NCBI GenBank assembly: GCA_020723805.1
Contig: DYID01000002.1
Location: forward strand, 1 to 64,000
Length of the DNA: 64,000 bases
Origin: Anaerolinea sp.
Lineage (GTDB): Bacteria; Chloroflexota; Anaerolineae; Anaerolineales; Villigracilaceae
Reading direction: 5' to 3'
The notes beneath the pieces are model-generated. The model was not told where the DNA came from. It searched no databases and worked only from the letters and a program-made list of their open reading frames with translations. Below are positions 49,495 to 57,433 of this stretch, in pieces. The translations under genes were made by a program, and so were the position numbers. Within the stretch, counting starts at the first letter, position 1; each line of letters opens with the position of its first letter.

Positions 49495-51231
49495 TTATCC
49501 GGCCGTGGAGACGGGTAATTCGGCTCCGAGCCAGGCATTCATGCCGCCGCCCAGGTTGCGGACGTTGGTGTAGCCCAACATGCGCAGATACATCATGACG
49601 AGCGCGCCGCGATGCCCGGACTGACACAGCACCACGATGGGCGCGGCTTTGTCGGCAGGCAGTTGAGCAAGGTTGGCAGGCACATCCGTGATGTTGATGT
49701 TGACTGCGCCGGCAATGAAGCCCTTGTTGAATTCATCAGCGGTGCGGACATCGAGGATGAATGGGGCGGTGCCGCTGGTGAGTTCCACGTTCAAGTCAGC
49801 GGGTTTGACGGTGTAGAAGCCCTCCGGCAGGCTGGAGAGGAAGGCGTTGAGGTTTGCCAGACGGGTGGCATCCACTTCGGGAGCCGTACCAGCCGTCGGG
49901 GCGGCAGGAAGCGTGCCGGTCTCCACGGGGAGTTCGGCTTTCTTCCAGGCACCCAGTCCGCCGGCGAGGTTTTTCACGTCGGTGTATCCGAGCATTTGCA
50001 GAGCCGCCATCACCATTGCGCCGCGGTGACCGGATGCACAGTAGATGACGATGGGCTGGTCTTTGGCGGGCAGTTTATCGAGGTTGTTGAGAACTTCGCG
50101 CACGGGGATGTTGAATGCGCCCTTGATATAACCATCCTTCTCTATTTCAGCCGCTTCGCGCACGTCGAGCAGGAAGATCGGCTTTTCCGTCAGGGCGGTG
50201 TTGAGATCGGGGGCTTTGATGGAATAGTAGCCCTCGGGCAGGGCGGTGAGGTAATCGTTCCAGACGGTTGCCCAGTCCACCCAGCCTTCGACGGGGAGTT
50301 TGGCGGCTTTCCAGGCGTTGAGTCCACCGGCAAGGTTCTTGACGTTGGTATAGCCCAGCAGGCGCAGCCCCATCATGACGATGGAACCGCGGTGACCGGA
50401 GACGCAGTTGACCACAATGGGGGCATCTTTGGCGGGAAGTTTATCGAGGCTGTTGAAGATTTCCTGCATGGGGACGTTCACAGCGCCCTCGATGTGACCG
50501 TCCTTGTCGAACTCCTCAGCCGTGCGAATGTCCACGATGGTCGGCGCATCGGTGCCGGTCAATGCTTCAGCCAGTTTGTCGGATTTGATGGAATAGAAAT
50601 CCTCCGGCAATTCGGCAAGGAAGCCGTTGAGCATCTCATACAGCGGCTGGTCGGCGATGATGGGGGTGCTGATTGCTTGAGGCGCCGCAGGCATGGAGCC
50701 GGTCACCACCGGCAGATTGGCTTTCTTCCACCCGCCAAGCCCGCCAGCCAGGTTACGCACGTTGGTGTAGCCCAGCAGTTTGAGCGCTGCCATGGTCATG
50801 CCGCCGCGGTGACCGGAGGCGCAGTACACCACGATGGGGTCATCGAGACCGGGCAGCTTATCGAGGTTGGCAAGAACTTCGCGCACGGGGATGTTGACCG
50901 CGCCTTCGATATACCCATCCTTCTCTACTTCAGCCGCTTCGCGCACGTCGAGCAGGAACGGCGGCTTGTCCGCCAGTTCCTCGCTGAGCGCAGGAGGTTT
51001 CACTGTACCATAGCCTTTGTCGGCGGGCAATTCCGCCACCAGCGCGGCAAAGAGCGCCTGCACATCCGGCGCGACAACCACCGGCTCTTCCGTTACCGGC
51101 GCCTGCGGTTGTTCTTCAACTACGGAAGCCGTTGGCTTCTCCACAACCGCTTCAGTAGCGGGGGCGCATGCGCCCAATATCAGGCTGAATACCATCAGCA
51201 GACCCAGCAAAACTTGAAACTTCTTGGACAT
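49495..51231 (-). CDS. lipoprotein with four tandem rhodanese domains
   Basis: A 578-residue lipoprotein (lipobox LILGAC, Cys22) made of four rhodanese domains of about 135 residues. Every active-site loop is intact: CASGHRGG, CVSGHRGS, CASGHRGA and CQSGHRGA, each followed by LGYTNV or LGYTDV-NLAGG or NLGGG. Tandem rhodaneses usually pair an active with an inactive domain, so four active sites are unusual. It probably carries sulfane sulfur (thiosulfate or polysulfide) outside the membrane. It lies 129 bp downstream of the multihaem cytochrome gene, suggesting shared use in sulfur redox chemistry. An alternative is a structural or metal-binding role. Confidence 0.93.
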   Translation of the reverse strand: MSKKFQVLLGLLMVFSLILGACAPATEAVVEKPTASVVEEQPQAPVTEEPVVVAPDVQALFAALVAELPADKGYGTVKPPALSEELADKPPFLLDVREAAEVEKDGYIEGAVNIPVREVLANLDKLPGLDDPIVVYCASGHRGGMTMAALKLLGYTNVRNLAGGLGGWKKANLPVVTGSMPAAPQAISTPIIADQPLYEMLNGFLAELPEDFYSIKSDKLAEALTGTDAPTIVDIRTAEEFDKDGHIEGAVNVPMQEIFNSLDKLPAKDAPIVVNCVSGHRGSIVMMGLRLLGYTNVKNLAGGLNAWKAAKLPVEGWVDWATVWNDYLTALPEGYYSIKAPDLNTALTEKPIFLLDVREAAEIEKDGYIKGAFNIPVREVLNNLDKLPAKDQPIVIYCASGHRGAMVMAALQMLGYTDVKNLAGGLGAWKKAELPVETGTLPAAPTAGTAPEVDATRLANLNAFLSSLPEGFYTVKPADLNVELTSGTAPFILDVRTADEFNKGFIAGAVNINITDVPANLAQLPADKAAPIVVLCQSGHRGALVMMYLRMLGYTNVRNLGGGMNAWLGAELPVSTAG

Positions 51232-51263
51232 GTTGACTTCTCCTTCTTTAATGTTTTTTATTG

Positions 51264-51350
51264 ACTCACCTTACGCAGTTTCGTCGTAGCGCGACATTCG
51301 TGTCGCCTGAGAATGCGAGACAAATCTCGCACTACCGCGTAACATGAGTT
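51264..51350. repeat. 87-bp double-REP element with terminal inverted repeats
   Basis: ACTCACCTTACGCAGTTT at the left, then GTAGCGCGACATTCGTGTCGC, CTGAGAAT, GCGAGACAAATCTCGCACTAC, then GCGTAACATGAGTT. The two inner palindromes carry GTAG heads in opposite orientation (GTAGCGCGAC and, reversed, GTAGTGCGAG). It lies between the cytochrome and rhodanese genes. Confidence 0.88.
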
Positions 51351-51360
51351 ATTGATCAAG

Positions 51361-52884
51361 TTACTCTTGTAACTTGTGGCAACCAGAGCAGTTTTCATCT
51401 TGATATGCGGCATGGTCTTCCGGGCTGACCGGCGCATTGCGAATGCCGGTGGTGTGACATGCCGTACAGGCATTGGACGCCAGATCGGCGTGTGAGGCGG
51501 GTGTCTTTGGCGCGCGGAAGAACAGTTCCACTGCCGGCGGGACCAGCCCGACAATCACCGATTGATTGGCTTCCAGTTCTTCCGCTTTCACTTTGTCCGC
51601 GGTCAGGAAGAAACTCCCGTCGCTGCCGTGGCAGGATTGGCAGGATGCGTTCTGCGGCGTGTTCTTTTGAATGTTGTGCGGCGTTGCGTAGGTCCATGTG
51701 GGCAGAGCGTTGAAGTTTGGCAGAAGGTTTTCGCCGTAGAACTGGTAACTTGTGGGCGCAACCGGCACATGACGGACCGGCACATACTTGTATGGTCGTT
51801 CCTCGGTTGGGTTCGGGTTGCGTCCGATCAGGAACGTGGAGTACGTTGCCTGTGTTTCGAAGAAAGGTTTCCCGCTCTTTTCGCTGATCGCCACATGGCA
51901 GCCGTCGCAACTCGTATAAGTAATGGAATGGCACACCTGACAGGACAGGGTATCCCCGTGCGACTGGTGCATCGGATTTTCATCACCGCCCGGCGCCGCA
52001 GTAGGATGGCAGGTCACGCACTTCGGCGCTTCTGCGTCGGCATAGCGATGAGTCTCCGCGCTTGCCGCATCTGTGGCGGAGCCGTGCAATTCGGCGCCCT
52101 CATGGCACTTGACACAGTTCATGCGCGCCTCGCGGAAGTGCACGTCGCCGGGGAAGCCCTCATTCTTGCCGAGAAATTCATTTCCCACACGGCTTCCGTG
52201 ACAGGCTGTGCAGGAGCGCGTCATCGGCGGAGTCTTCTCGAACACATGTCCCGTAAACAACCCACCGCCCACATTCTTCGGCTGACTGACGTGGCACTCG
52301 CCGCAGGTGGTGTGGCAGGTGGCGCAGTGGTTCCCAAACATCTCTTCCAGTGCCGGGTGATTCTCAGGCACGCTGCGGGTGTTGATTGTGGTCCAGTAGC
52401 CTGCCTGCGTAGAATGCAGCGCAAAGGGATAGGTCTTCACCTGCTCCTCGTGGCACTCGCCGCAATACTTCTCCGGGTCGGCGCTTGGGCTGGCGATCAA
52501 CCCCTCATGGGCAGTTGCCTTATCGGGCGATTGCACGCCGCCGTGACAATCCACACAAGTCTTCTTTCCGTGCGTCGTCTGTGAGAACGCGTCCAAATCC
52601 ACAATGGCTTTCTCCCATGGCTCCAACGGAGCCACATCGCCCCCTCAGCCAACCCCTTTGGATTCTGACTCCGCTTCCACTTTGGGAGCCGCCGTTTCGA
52701 TCAGCCGCTCCTTATCGGTGTGACATGCCACGCATTCATCCGTATCCGGCGTGACCTCGGCAACTGCCTCTGTTTCGACCGGCTTTTCCTCCACTGTGGC
52801 AGTGGGGGAGGTTGTCCCCGCCTTCCCGCAGGCTGAAAGCAGAAAGAAAGCAATGAGCAGAATTTTTAGCGCCTTTGATTTCAC
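51361..52884 (-). CDS. 13-haem cytochrome c lipoprotein interrupted by one in-frame UGA
   Basis: One frame runs from GTG 52884 to 51361, 508 codons, with a single UGA at 52647..52645 (about codon 80). Before it: a lipoprotein signal (LLSAC), linker and one CxxCH (CVACH). After it: twelve more CxxCH motifs (CVDCH, CGECH, CATCH, CGECH, CTACH, CVKCH, CVTCH, CQVCH, CDGCH, CQSCH, CTACH, CSGCH) and no signal peptide. The second half needs export for haem attachment, so read-through is expected if it is active. A hairpin follows the UGA. The options are selenocysteine, a nonsense mutation or a sequencing error. Rhodanese and ccm genes adjoin. The role may be as a multihaem oxidoreductase or extracytoplasmic electron conduit. 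GAGG precedes the GTG. Confidence 0.85.
52618..52647 (-). promoter_or_regulatory. UGA codon with downstream hairpin, SECIS-like
   Basis: UGA (52647..52645), 17 nt, then a hairpin: TGGCTCC and GGAGCCA (7 Watson-Crick pairs, extendable by two G-U pairs) with loop GUU. Distance and a G at the first loop position agree with relaxed criteria for bacterial selenocysteine insertion elements. This is a candidate only. Confidence 0.4.
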
Positions 52885-53014
52885 TTTAACCTCTTTGTGT
52901 ATTTTTTCACAATCATTTTATAGTTTTTCCCCTCTCATTCATAGTGATGGAAATAACGTGACGCTATTCGATTTGCTAATCGGTAAGCATTACTTATGAT
53001 GAAAAGTGAAAACA

Positions 53015-53043
53015 AAAAGAGAGACGAATACACGTCTCTCTCT
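53015..53043 (-). terminator. rho-independent terminator
   Basis: On the minus strand AGAGAGACG-TGTAT-CGTCTCTCT is followed by TTTTGTTTTC, just past the lytic transglycosylase gene. Confidence 0.85.
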
Positions 53044-53088
53044 GGGCAACGACAGGTGGTGCAAGCCTATAGACTTACGCCGCTTGAT

Positions 53089-54741
53089 TTAGGGGGTGCT
53101 GATTTGATTCACGTATTCGATTGCCCCTTGGCAGGCGGGAGCAAGAAACGGCGAAATGCCCTCGAAGGTGAGCGGGGCGTTCTCTTCGCGGGCATCCTCG
53201 AACGCGCTGGCGAGGCACCCGCCCCCGGCGTTGTAGTTGACCAGCGTGAACTTCCACATATCCTCATACGAGATGCCCAGTTGGGCAGGGGTTTTCCTGT
53301 CGTTGTAATTCCAGACCACCTGCGAAGCCTGTTCGCAGTTTGCCATGAGCGCATGGGCAAAGACACCGATGCTGAATTTTGCCCGCTCCAGGTCAATCCC
53401 CAGCGGGCAGGTCTCGCAGGTGGCATTGACCGCATGAATTAGCGCCAGCCGCAGGTAGGAGCGGTTCTCCTCGCCCATGTACAGGTATCCCTTGCTGCAC
53501 GTCTCCGCATCCATCACCAGCGGGCAAAACTGACGGAAGAATGGCGGGTTCCACATCAGCGCCGTATCCGCCCCCTGTTCTGTCAATTGACCGAGTCCCA
53601 CGTCCGATTTTCCGCCAATGCCCGGCCAGAACTGGCTTTCGATGGCAAACAAGTTCTTGAGCAGGTTGGCTGGCACGCCCGTATCTTTTGCCACATTCAA
53701 AATGATTTCATCGAACTGATTCTGCCAGGCGTTGACCGCCTCACGCGCCGCCTCCTGCCCGCACGCCGAAGCGCCGCCATCCGCCAAGAGACCTCCGTCG
53801 GTGCAGGCGCTTACATCCACTGCGCCGCCGCGAATGAGTTGCGCGGCAAGATAGTTATAGGGGATTTGCGTGCCGAGCGTCTCGCTTTGGGGAGGCGTGC
53901 TCAACCACTTCGGTGGACCGCCCACCGGCGGCAGGACGCCCCATGCATCCACACAGGTCGCCACCGGCACGCCCGCCCATTGACTGCTCAACACGTCCAC
54001 GAACCAGTACGCGGGCTGGTCGGGGTTGCCCAAGTCAGTGGCTGCCACGCGGATCTGCGCCTGGAACGCCTCGCTGCTGTCGCCGTAACTGGAATATGCC
54101 CAGAACTGAAGCGTGAATAAATTCTCGCCGGTCACCGGCAGGCGCAGGCGGCAGACCGGACCGCAGGTGAAACTCTGGTCGCCATACAACCCCTCGATGG
54201 CGGTGATTTCGTACCCCGGCAAAGGCTCGATGCCGGTCAGCACCATGATCGGCTCCGACTCGCAAATGCTGGTGGAAGATGAATACACCGGGTTGCAGTT
54301 TTCGAGGGTCACCTGCACGATGGGGGGCTGGAGTTTCGTGGAAACTTTCTTCTGCGCGGGTTGCTGCCCCACCAGCACCACATAAAAACCTTTACAGCGG
54401 TTGACATCCGCCTCCCGGCAGGGCTGTTGGTTGATCCATTTTTCGTAAATTTCCTTGCCGCAGTCCACATAAATATCCCCCGGCGTGGGCATCCCCTCAT
54501 GATCCACTTCGATGTGACAAGCCACATCGTTTTCTCCCCAGCGCACCAGCCACCAAAAATACTTGGTGTAATCCACCACTGTGACGGCGAAGCGGTCGGG
54601 ACCGGGCGGAGAGACGGCTTGGGACGACGCAGCAGACCCTCGGGAGGAAGACGCGAAAACGCTTCCCGCCAGGACGAGGAGCAGGCTCCACGTCAAAAGC
54701 CTGGTCCTCCGCCGAATCCGAATCCCGTCATCCTGTTTCAT
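53089..54741 (-). CDS. secreted lytic-transglycosylase-like protein
   Basis: A 550-residue exported protein: a signal helix (TWSLLLVLAGSVFASS), two beta-rich extracellular segments (about 30-290) with paired Cys residues, then a C-terminal goose-lysozyme/SLT-like domain (ANLLKNLFAIESQFWPGIGGKSDVGLGQLTEQGAD, with Glu in the FAIESQF position as probable acid). It probably cleaves or remodels peptidoglycan or binds it during envelope assembly. TATAAT at 54769..54764 and ATG at 54741 leave a short leader. The gene is adjacent to ccmD on the same strand but begins beyond it, probably with its own promoter. Confidence 0.82.
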   Translation of the reverse strand: MKQDDGIRIRRRTRLLTWSLLLVLAGSVFASSSRGSAASSQAVSPPGPDRFAVTVVDYTKYFWWLVRWGENDVACHIEVDHEGMPTPGDIYVDCGKEIYEKWINQQPCREADVNRCKGFYVVLVGQQPAQKKVSTKLQPPIVQVTLENCNPVYSSSTSICESEPIMVLTGIEPLPGYEITAIEGLYGDQSFTCGPVCRLRLPVTGENLFTLQFWAYSSYGDSSEAFQAQIRVAATDLGNPDQPAYWFVDVLSSQWAGVPVATCVDAWGVLPPVGGPPKWLSTPPQSETLGTQIPYNYLAAQLIRGGAVDVSACTDGGLLADGGASACGQEAAREAVNAWQNQFDEIILNVAKDTGVPANLLKNLFAIESQFWPGIGGKSDVGLGQLTEQGADTALMWNPPFFRQFCPLVMDAETCSKGYLYMGEENRSYLRLALIHAVNATCETCPLGIDLERAKFSIGVFAHALMANCEQASQVVWNYNDRKTPAQLGISYEDMWKFTLVNYNAGGGCLASAFEDAREENAPLTFEGISPFLAPACQGAIEYVNQISTP

Positions 54742-54804
54742 GATAGCAAGAGAGCCCGCCAGCATTATAGCGGACTCTCAATTCTTCGGGGAGTTTTTCG
54801 TTTG

Positions 54805-54984
54805 CTATTTGGTTACAGTTTTGCGCTGGGCGGCGTCCAGCTCTTCGAGCGTTTCGCGGTCGCGCTGGAGGTTGCGGCTGCGAAGGTAGAGGCTGGCAAC
54901 ATACAGCCCCATGACGACGAATGAAACCACGAAGCCGGCAATCATGTAGCCGGAGGTGTTGGCGGTGGCGGTTTGAAACAACAT
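54805..54984 (-). CDS. ccmD: CcmD-like small membrane protein
   Basis: A 59-residue protein, MLFQTATANTSGYMIAGFVV... then one hydrophobic helix (about 12-34) and a charged coiled tail (SRNLQRDRETLEELDAAQRK). Size, topology and position right after ccmC match CcmD, which is needed to release haem-charged CcmE from the CcmABC complex. AAAAAGGAG lies 5 nt before the ATG. Its sequence is too short for a firm family call, so the name rests mainly on context. Confidence 0.8.
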   Translation of the reverse strand: MLFQTATANTSGYMIAGFVVSFVVMGLYVASLYLRSRNLQRDRETLEELDAAQRKTVTK

Positions 54985-54996
54985 GGCGTCTCCTTT

Positions 54997-55695
54997 TTAC
55001 ATCGTTACTTTCAATTTCAACTGTTCGACCTCATCCTGCAATTCGCCCAGGCGGATGCGATTCCAGTACAGGTCAACGAAGATGACCGTGAAGGCAAAGA
55101 GGGCGAAGAAGAACGCCACGCGCATGTCGGCGGTCATGGCAAAGCCGCCTTCGGCTTCGGGGTTGGCGCCGCCGATGACCACCGGGTGGATGGTGCGGAA
55201 CAGGCGGATGGCAAAGAAGGTGATGGGAGCGCTCAACCCGCCGATGAGGGCATAGACCGCGCCGAAGCGGGCGCGCCGTTCGGGGTCGTCAATGCCTTGG
55301 CGGAGCATGAAGTAGGCGATATAGATGAGTTCGGTGACGGCGGCAGTGGTCAGGCGCGGGTCCCATGTCCACCAGGTGTTCCAGACGGGACGCGCCCAAA
55401 TGGAGCCCAGCACGATGGTCAGGAAGAAGAAGACCAGGCTGACCTCGATGGCGGCAACCTGATAGCGGTCCCATTTCAGGTTTTTGGTGACGAGGTAGGC
55501 GACGCTGAAGACCGCCGCCAGGATGAAGCCCATCAGCGCCGTCCACGCGGTGCCGATGTGAAAGTAGAAGACGCGCTGAACCTCTCCCATCACCCGCTCG
55601 GTGGGGGCGAAGAACAGGGCAAGGTAGGTGGAAATGCCCAGGACGATGATGGAGAGGACATCCAGAATGGTGAGCGTTAAGGGTTTGGATTGCAT
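54997..55695 (-). CDS. ccmC: CcmC, haem-handling membrane protein
   Basis: A 232-residue, six-helix protein of the CcmC/CcsA haem-handling group. The tryptophan-rich motif is TWWTWDPRLTTAAVTELIYIAYFML, with flanking conserved His (FYFHIGTAW, and RTIHPVV). It takes haem from CcmAB and passes it to CcmE on the outer side of the membrane. The coiled C-terminal tail (LGELQDEVEQLKLKV) is longer than usual. It overlaps nothing; ccmD follows by 12 bp. Confidence 0.94.
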   Translation of the reverse strand: MQSKPLTLTILDVLSIIVLGISTYLALFFAPTERVMGEVQRVFYFHIGTAWTALMGFILAAVFSVAYLVTKNLKWDRYQVAAIEVSLVFFFLTIVLGSIWARPVWNTWWTWDPRLTTAAVTELIYIAYFMLRQGIDDPERRARFGAVYALIGGLSAPITFFAIRLFRTIHPVVIGGANPEAEGGFAMTADMRVAFFFALFAFTVIFVDLYWNRIRLGELQDEVEQLKLKVTM

Positions 55696-55710
55696 GGAAA
55701 CTCCTTGATA

Positions 55711-55756
55711 GGATTTGCGATTTTCGATTTGCGATTTTCGATTGACGATTTGCGAA
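55711..55756. repeat. GATTTGCGATTTTC tandem repeat
   Basis: Three or so imperfect copies of GATTTTCGATTTGC; same simple type as 6838-6866. Confidence 0.55.
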
Positions 55757-55792
55757 CGAGACGCTGGAGATCGTCAAATGTCTCTTTTTGTA

Positions 55793-55877
55793 ACTCACCT
55801 TACGCAGTTTTCTTGTAGCGCGACATTCATGTCGCCTGAAAACGTGAGATAAATCTCGTGCCACCGTGTAAGGTGAA
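55793..55877. repeat. 85-bp double-REP element with terminal inverted repeats
   Basis: ACTCACCTTACGCAGTTTTC, GTAGCGCGACATTCATGTCGC, CTGAAAAC, GTGAGATAAATCTCGTGCCAC, then GTGTAAGGTGAATTT. The ends are inverted repeats and the two palindromes carry opposed GTAG/GTGG heads. It lies between ccmC and ccmB. Confidence 0.88.
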
Positions 55878-55896
55878 TTTGTAACTTCCTTCAAGA

Positions 55897-55925
55897 CCGA
55901 CGTTAGAGAACGTCATCTACGCGCT
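55897..55925. repeat. GACGTTAGAGAACGTC palindrome copy
   Basis: GACGT-TAGAGA-ACGTC then ATCTACGCGC. The core hexamer TAGAGA is the same as at 1246 and 40979. Confidence 0.7.
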
Positions 55926-55964
55926 AAGCAGAAAATTTGAAACACTCTCTTACGTTGCGCGGGG

Positions 55965-56684
55965 TTATTCCTCCACGACATTATCGAACACCATGAATGC
56001 CACGGCGATGAAGATGATGTCGTAGGCGATGAGCAGGCTGAGCGGGGAAAGGATTTCCTCGAAAGGCAGTCCTTCGAGGTAGCCTCCGCTGGCTTTGACC
56101 GCCGAGAGGATGACCGGTATCACCACCGGGAAGAGCAAGATGGGAAGCAGGATGTCGCGCGTCCGCGTTTGGACCGACATGGCGGAAAGCAGCGTCCCGA
56201 CTCCGGCGTAGCCGATGGAGCCAAGCAGAATGACCAGCAGCAAGCCCGGCTGGAAGAGGTTGATGCTGTACAGCACGCTATAGACCGGCAGGACGATGAC
56301 TTCCACGATGAGCATGAACATCAGGTTGCTGATGACCTTGCCGAAGTAGATGGCGGAGCGGTCCACCGGCGCGAGCAGGAGACCGTCCATGCAGCCGCGG
56401 TCCTTTTCGATTGCCATCGAGCGGTTGAGCCCCAGGGTGCCGGCAAAAGCAAAGGTCGCCCACAGCACGCCGGAGGTCACGGATTGACGCGTTTTGACAT
56501 CCAGTTCGAGGGCGAAGTTGAAGATGAGGATGATGAGCAGGGAGAAGACCAGCATCGCCGAGAAGAGTTCGCGCGAACGAAACTCGGCTTGCAGGTCCTT
56601 CCACACCACGGCAGAGACGGCTTTGATGAAACTGCCCTGACGGGGTTGGGATGCGGCTGCGGTGCGTGTTTCGGTGATGTTCAT
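55965..56684 (-). CDS. ccmB: CcmB, haem exporter permease
   Basis: A 239-residue, six-helix permease subunit. Motifs include VWKDLQAEFRSRELFSAMLVFSLL near the N-terminus, FAGTLGLNRSMAIEKDRGCMDGLLLAPVDRSAIYFGKV, and the YAGVGTLLSAMSVQTRTRDILLPILLFPVVIPVI core of the family. With the CcmA ATPase it forms the transporter that supplies haem to CcmC/CcmE. Its ATG overlaps the ccmA stop by 4 bp. Confidence 0.95.
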   Translation of the reverse strand: MNITETRTAAASQPRQGSFIKAVSAVVWKDLQAEFRSRELFSAMLVFSLLIILIFNFALELDVKTRQSVTSGVLWATFAFAGTLGLNRSMAIEKDRGCMDGLLLAPVDRSAIYFGKVISNLMFMLIVEVIVLPVYSVLYSINLFQPGLLLVILLGSIGYAGVGTLLSAMSVQTRTRDILLPILLFPVVIPVILSAVKASGGYLEGLPFEEILSPLSLLIAYDIIFIAVAFMVFDNVVEE

Positions 56685-57379
56685 GCGGCGAGCGCCTCTT
56701 TGTAGAAGGAGAGCAGGTTGCTGTTTTGCAATTCTTCGTGCTTGGCAGAAGCCGCGATGACGCCCCGCGAGAGGATGTCGAAGCGGGTGGCGAGGTCTTC
56801 GGCGCGGGCAAGGTCGTGCGAGGTCATGACGACGGTGCGTCCTTTCGCGGCGACAGTCTTCAACACTTCGTCCAGCATGGCGGAGGCGTCCTGGTCGAGC
56901 CCGGTGTAGGGTTCGTCGAAGAGCATCACCTCCGGGTCGTGCAGGACCGCCCGCCCGATGGCGAGACGCTGCTGCATACCGCGCGAAAAAGTGCGGACGA
57001 GGTCATGGCGGCGGTTTTCCAGCCCGACCATTTCCAACACCTCGGTGATGCGTAATTGGGAATCGGCGATGCCGTACATGCGGGCATAGAAGCGCAGGTT
57101 TTCTTCGGCGGTCAGGTCGCCGTAGAGCAGGGGCAGGTGCGAGACCACGCCCAGCCGGGCGCGGACGGCGGCGGCTTCGTGCGGCAGTTGATGACCCGCC
57201 ACCGTCACCTGTCCGAGCGAGGGACGCGAGAGCGAGGCGAGGATGCGCAGGAAGGTCGTCTTGCCTGCGCCGTTGGGACCGAGCAGGGCGACGAATTCGC
57301 CCGGCTGGACCTCGAAATCCACGCCGCGCAGAACGGTTTTCAGTCCAAAGCGCTTGACCAGTTTTTTGACGGTAATCAT
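56681..57379 (-). CDS. ccmA: CcmA, ATP-binding subunit of the haem exporter
   Basis: A 232-residue ABC ATPase: Walker A LLGPNGAGKTT, a signature FSRGMQQRLAIGRAVLHDP, Walker B EVMLFDEPYTGLD, and the H-loop MTSHD. Context with ccmB and ccmC identifies it as CcmA. ATP hydrolysis powers release of holo-CcmE rather than haem transport itself. Confidence 0.95.
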   Translation of the reverse strand: MITVKKLVKRFGLKTVLRGVDFEVQPGEFVALLGPNGAGKTTFLRILASLSRPSLGQVTVAGHQLPHEAAAVRARLGVVSHLPLLYGDLTAEENLRFYARMYGIADSQLRITEVLEMVGLENRRHDLVRTFSRGMQQRLAIGRAVLHDPEVMLFDEPYTGLDQDASAMLDEVLKTVAAKGRTVVMTSHDLARAEDLATRFDILSRGVIAASAKHEELQNSNLLSFYKEALAA

Positions 57380-57402
57380 GCTTTGCTCATTCGTCTTAGG
57401 CT

Positions 57403-57428
57403 GTAGCGCGAGATTAATCTCGCGCTAC
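57403..57428. repeat. perfect 26-bp GTAG-headed palindrome
   Basis: GTAGCGCGAGATT and AATCTCGCGCTAC are exact complements with no loop; equal in core to the second palindrome of the double-REP elements. It lies between ccmA and the next gene. Confidence 0.85.
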
Positions 57429-57433
57429 AAAAT

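Noticed and set aside
49612-51264. 550-codon open frame on the plus strand
   Set aside because: Shadow of the four-domain rhodanese gene, whose active-site motifs are unambiguous.
51361-52635. an independent 12-haem cytochrome gene starting at GTG 52635
   Set aside because: It would have no signal peptide, so haem c could not be attached outside the membrane; it is in the same frame as the upstream lipoprotein part. Kept as an alternative only.
52621-52647. genome-wide reassignment of UGA to an amino acid
   Set aside because: Several clear genes in the window end in UGA (for example fdhD and the ATGA overlaps at 11122, 35806, 56681 and 60659), so UGA is a normal stop here.
55696-55894. small gene ending in RRHECRATRKLRKVS-like peptide
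   Set aside because: Translation of the repeat element at 55793-55877 plus simple repeats, no conserved protein.
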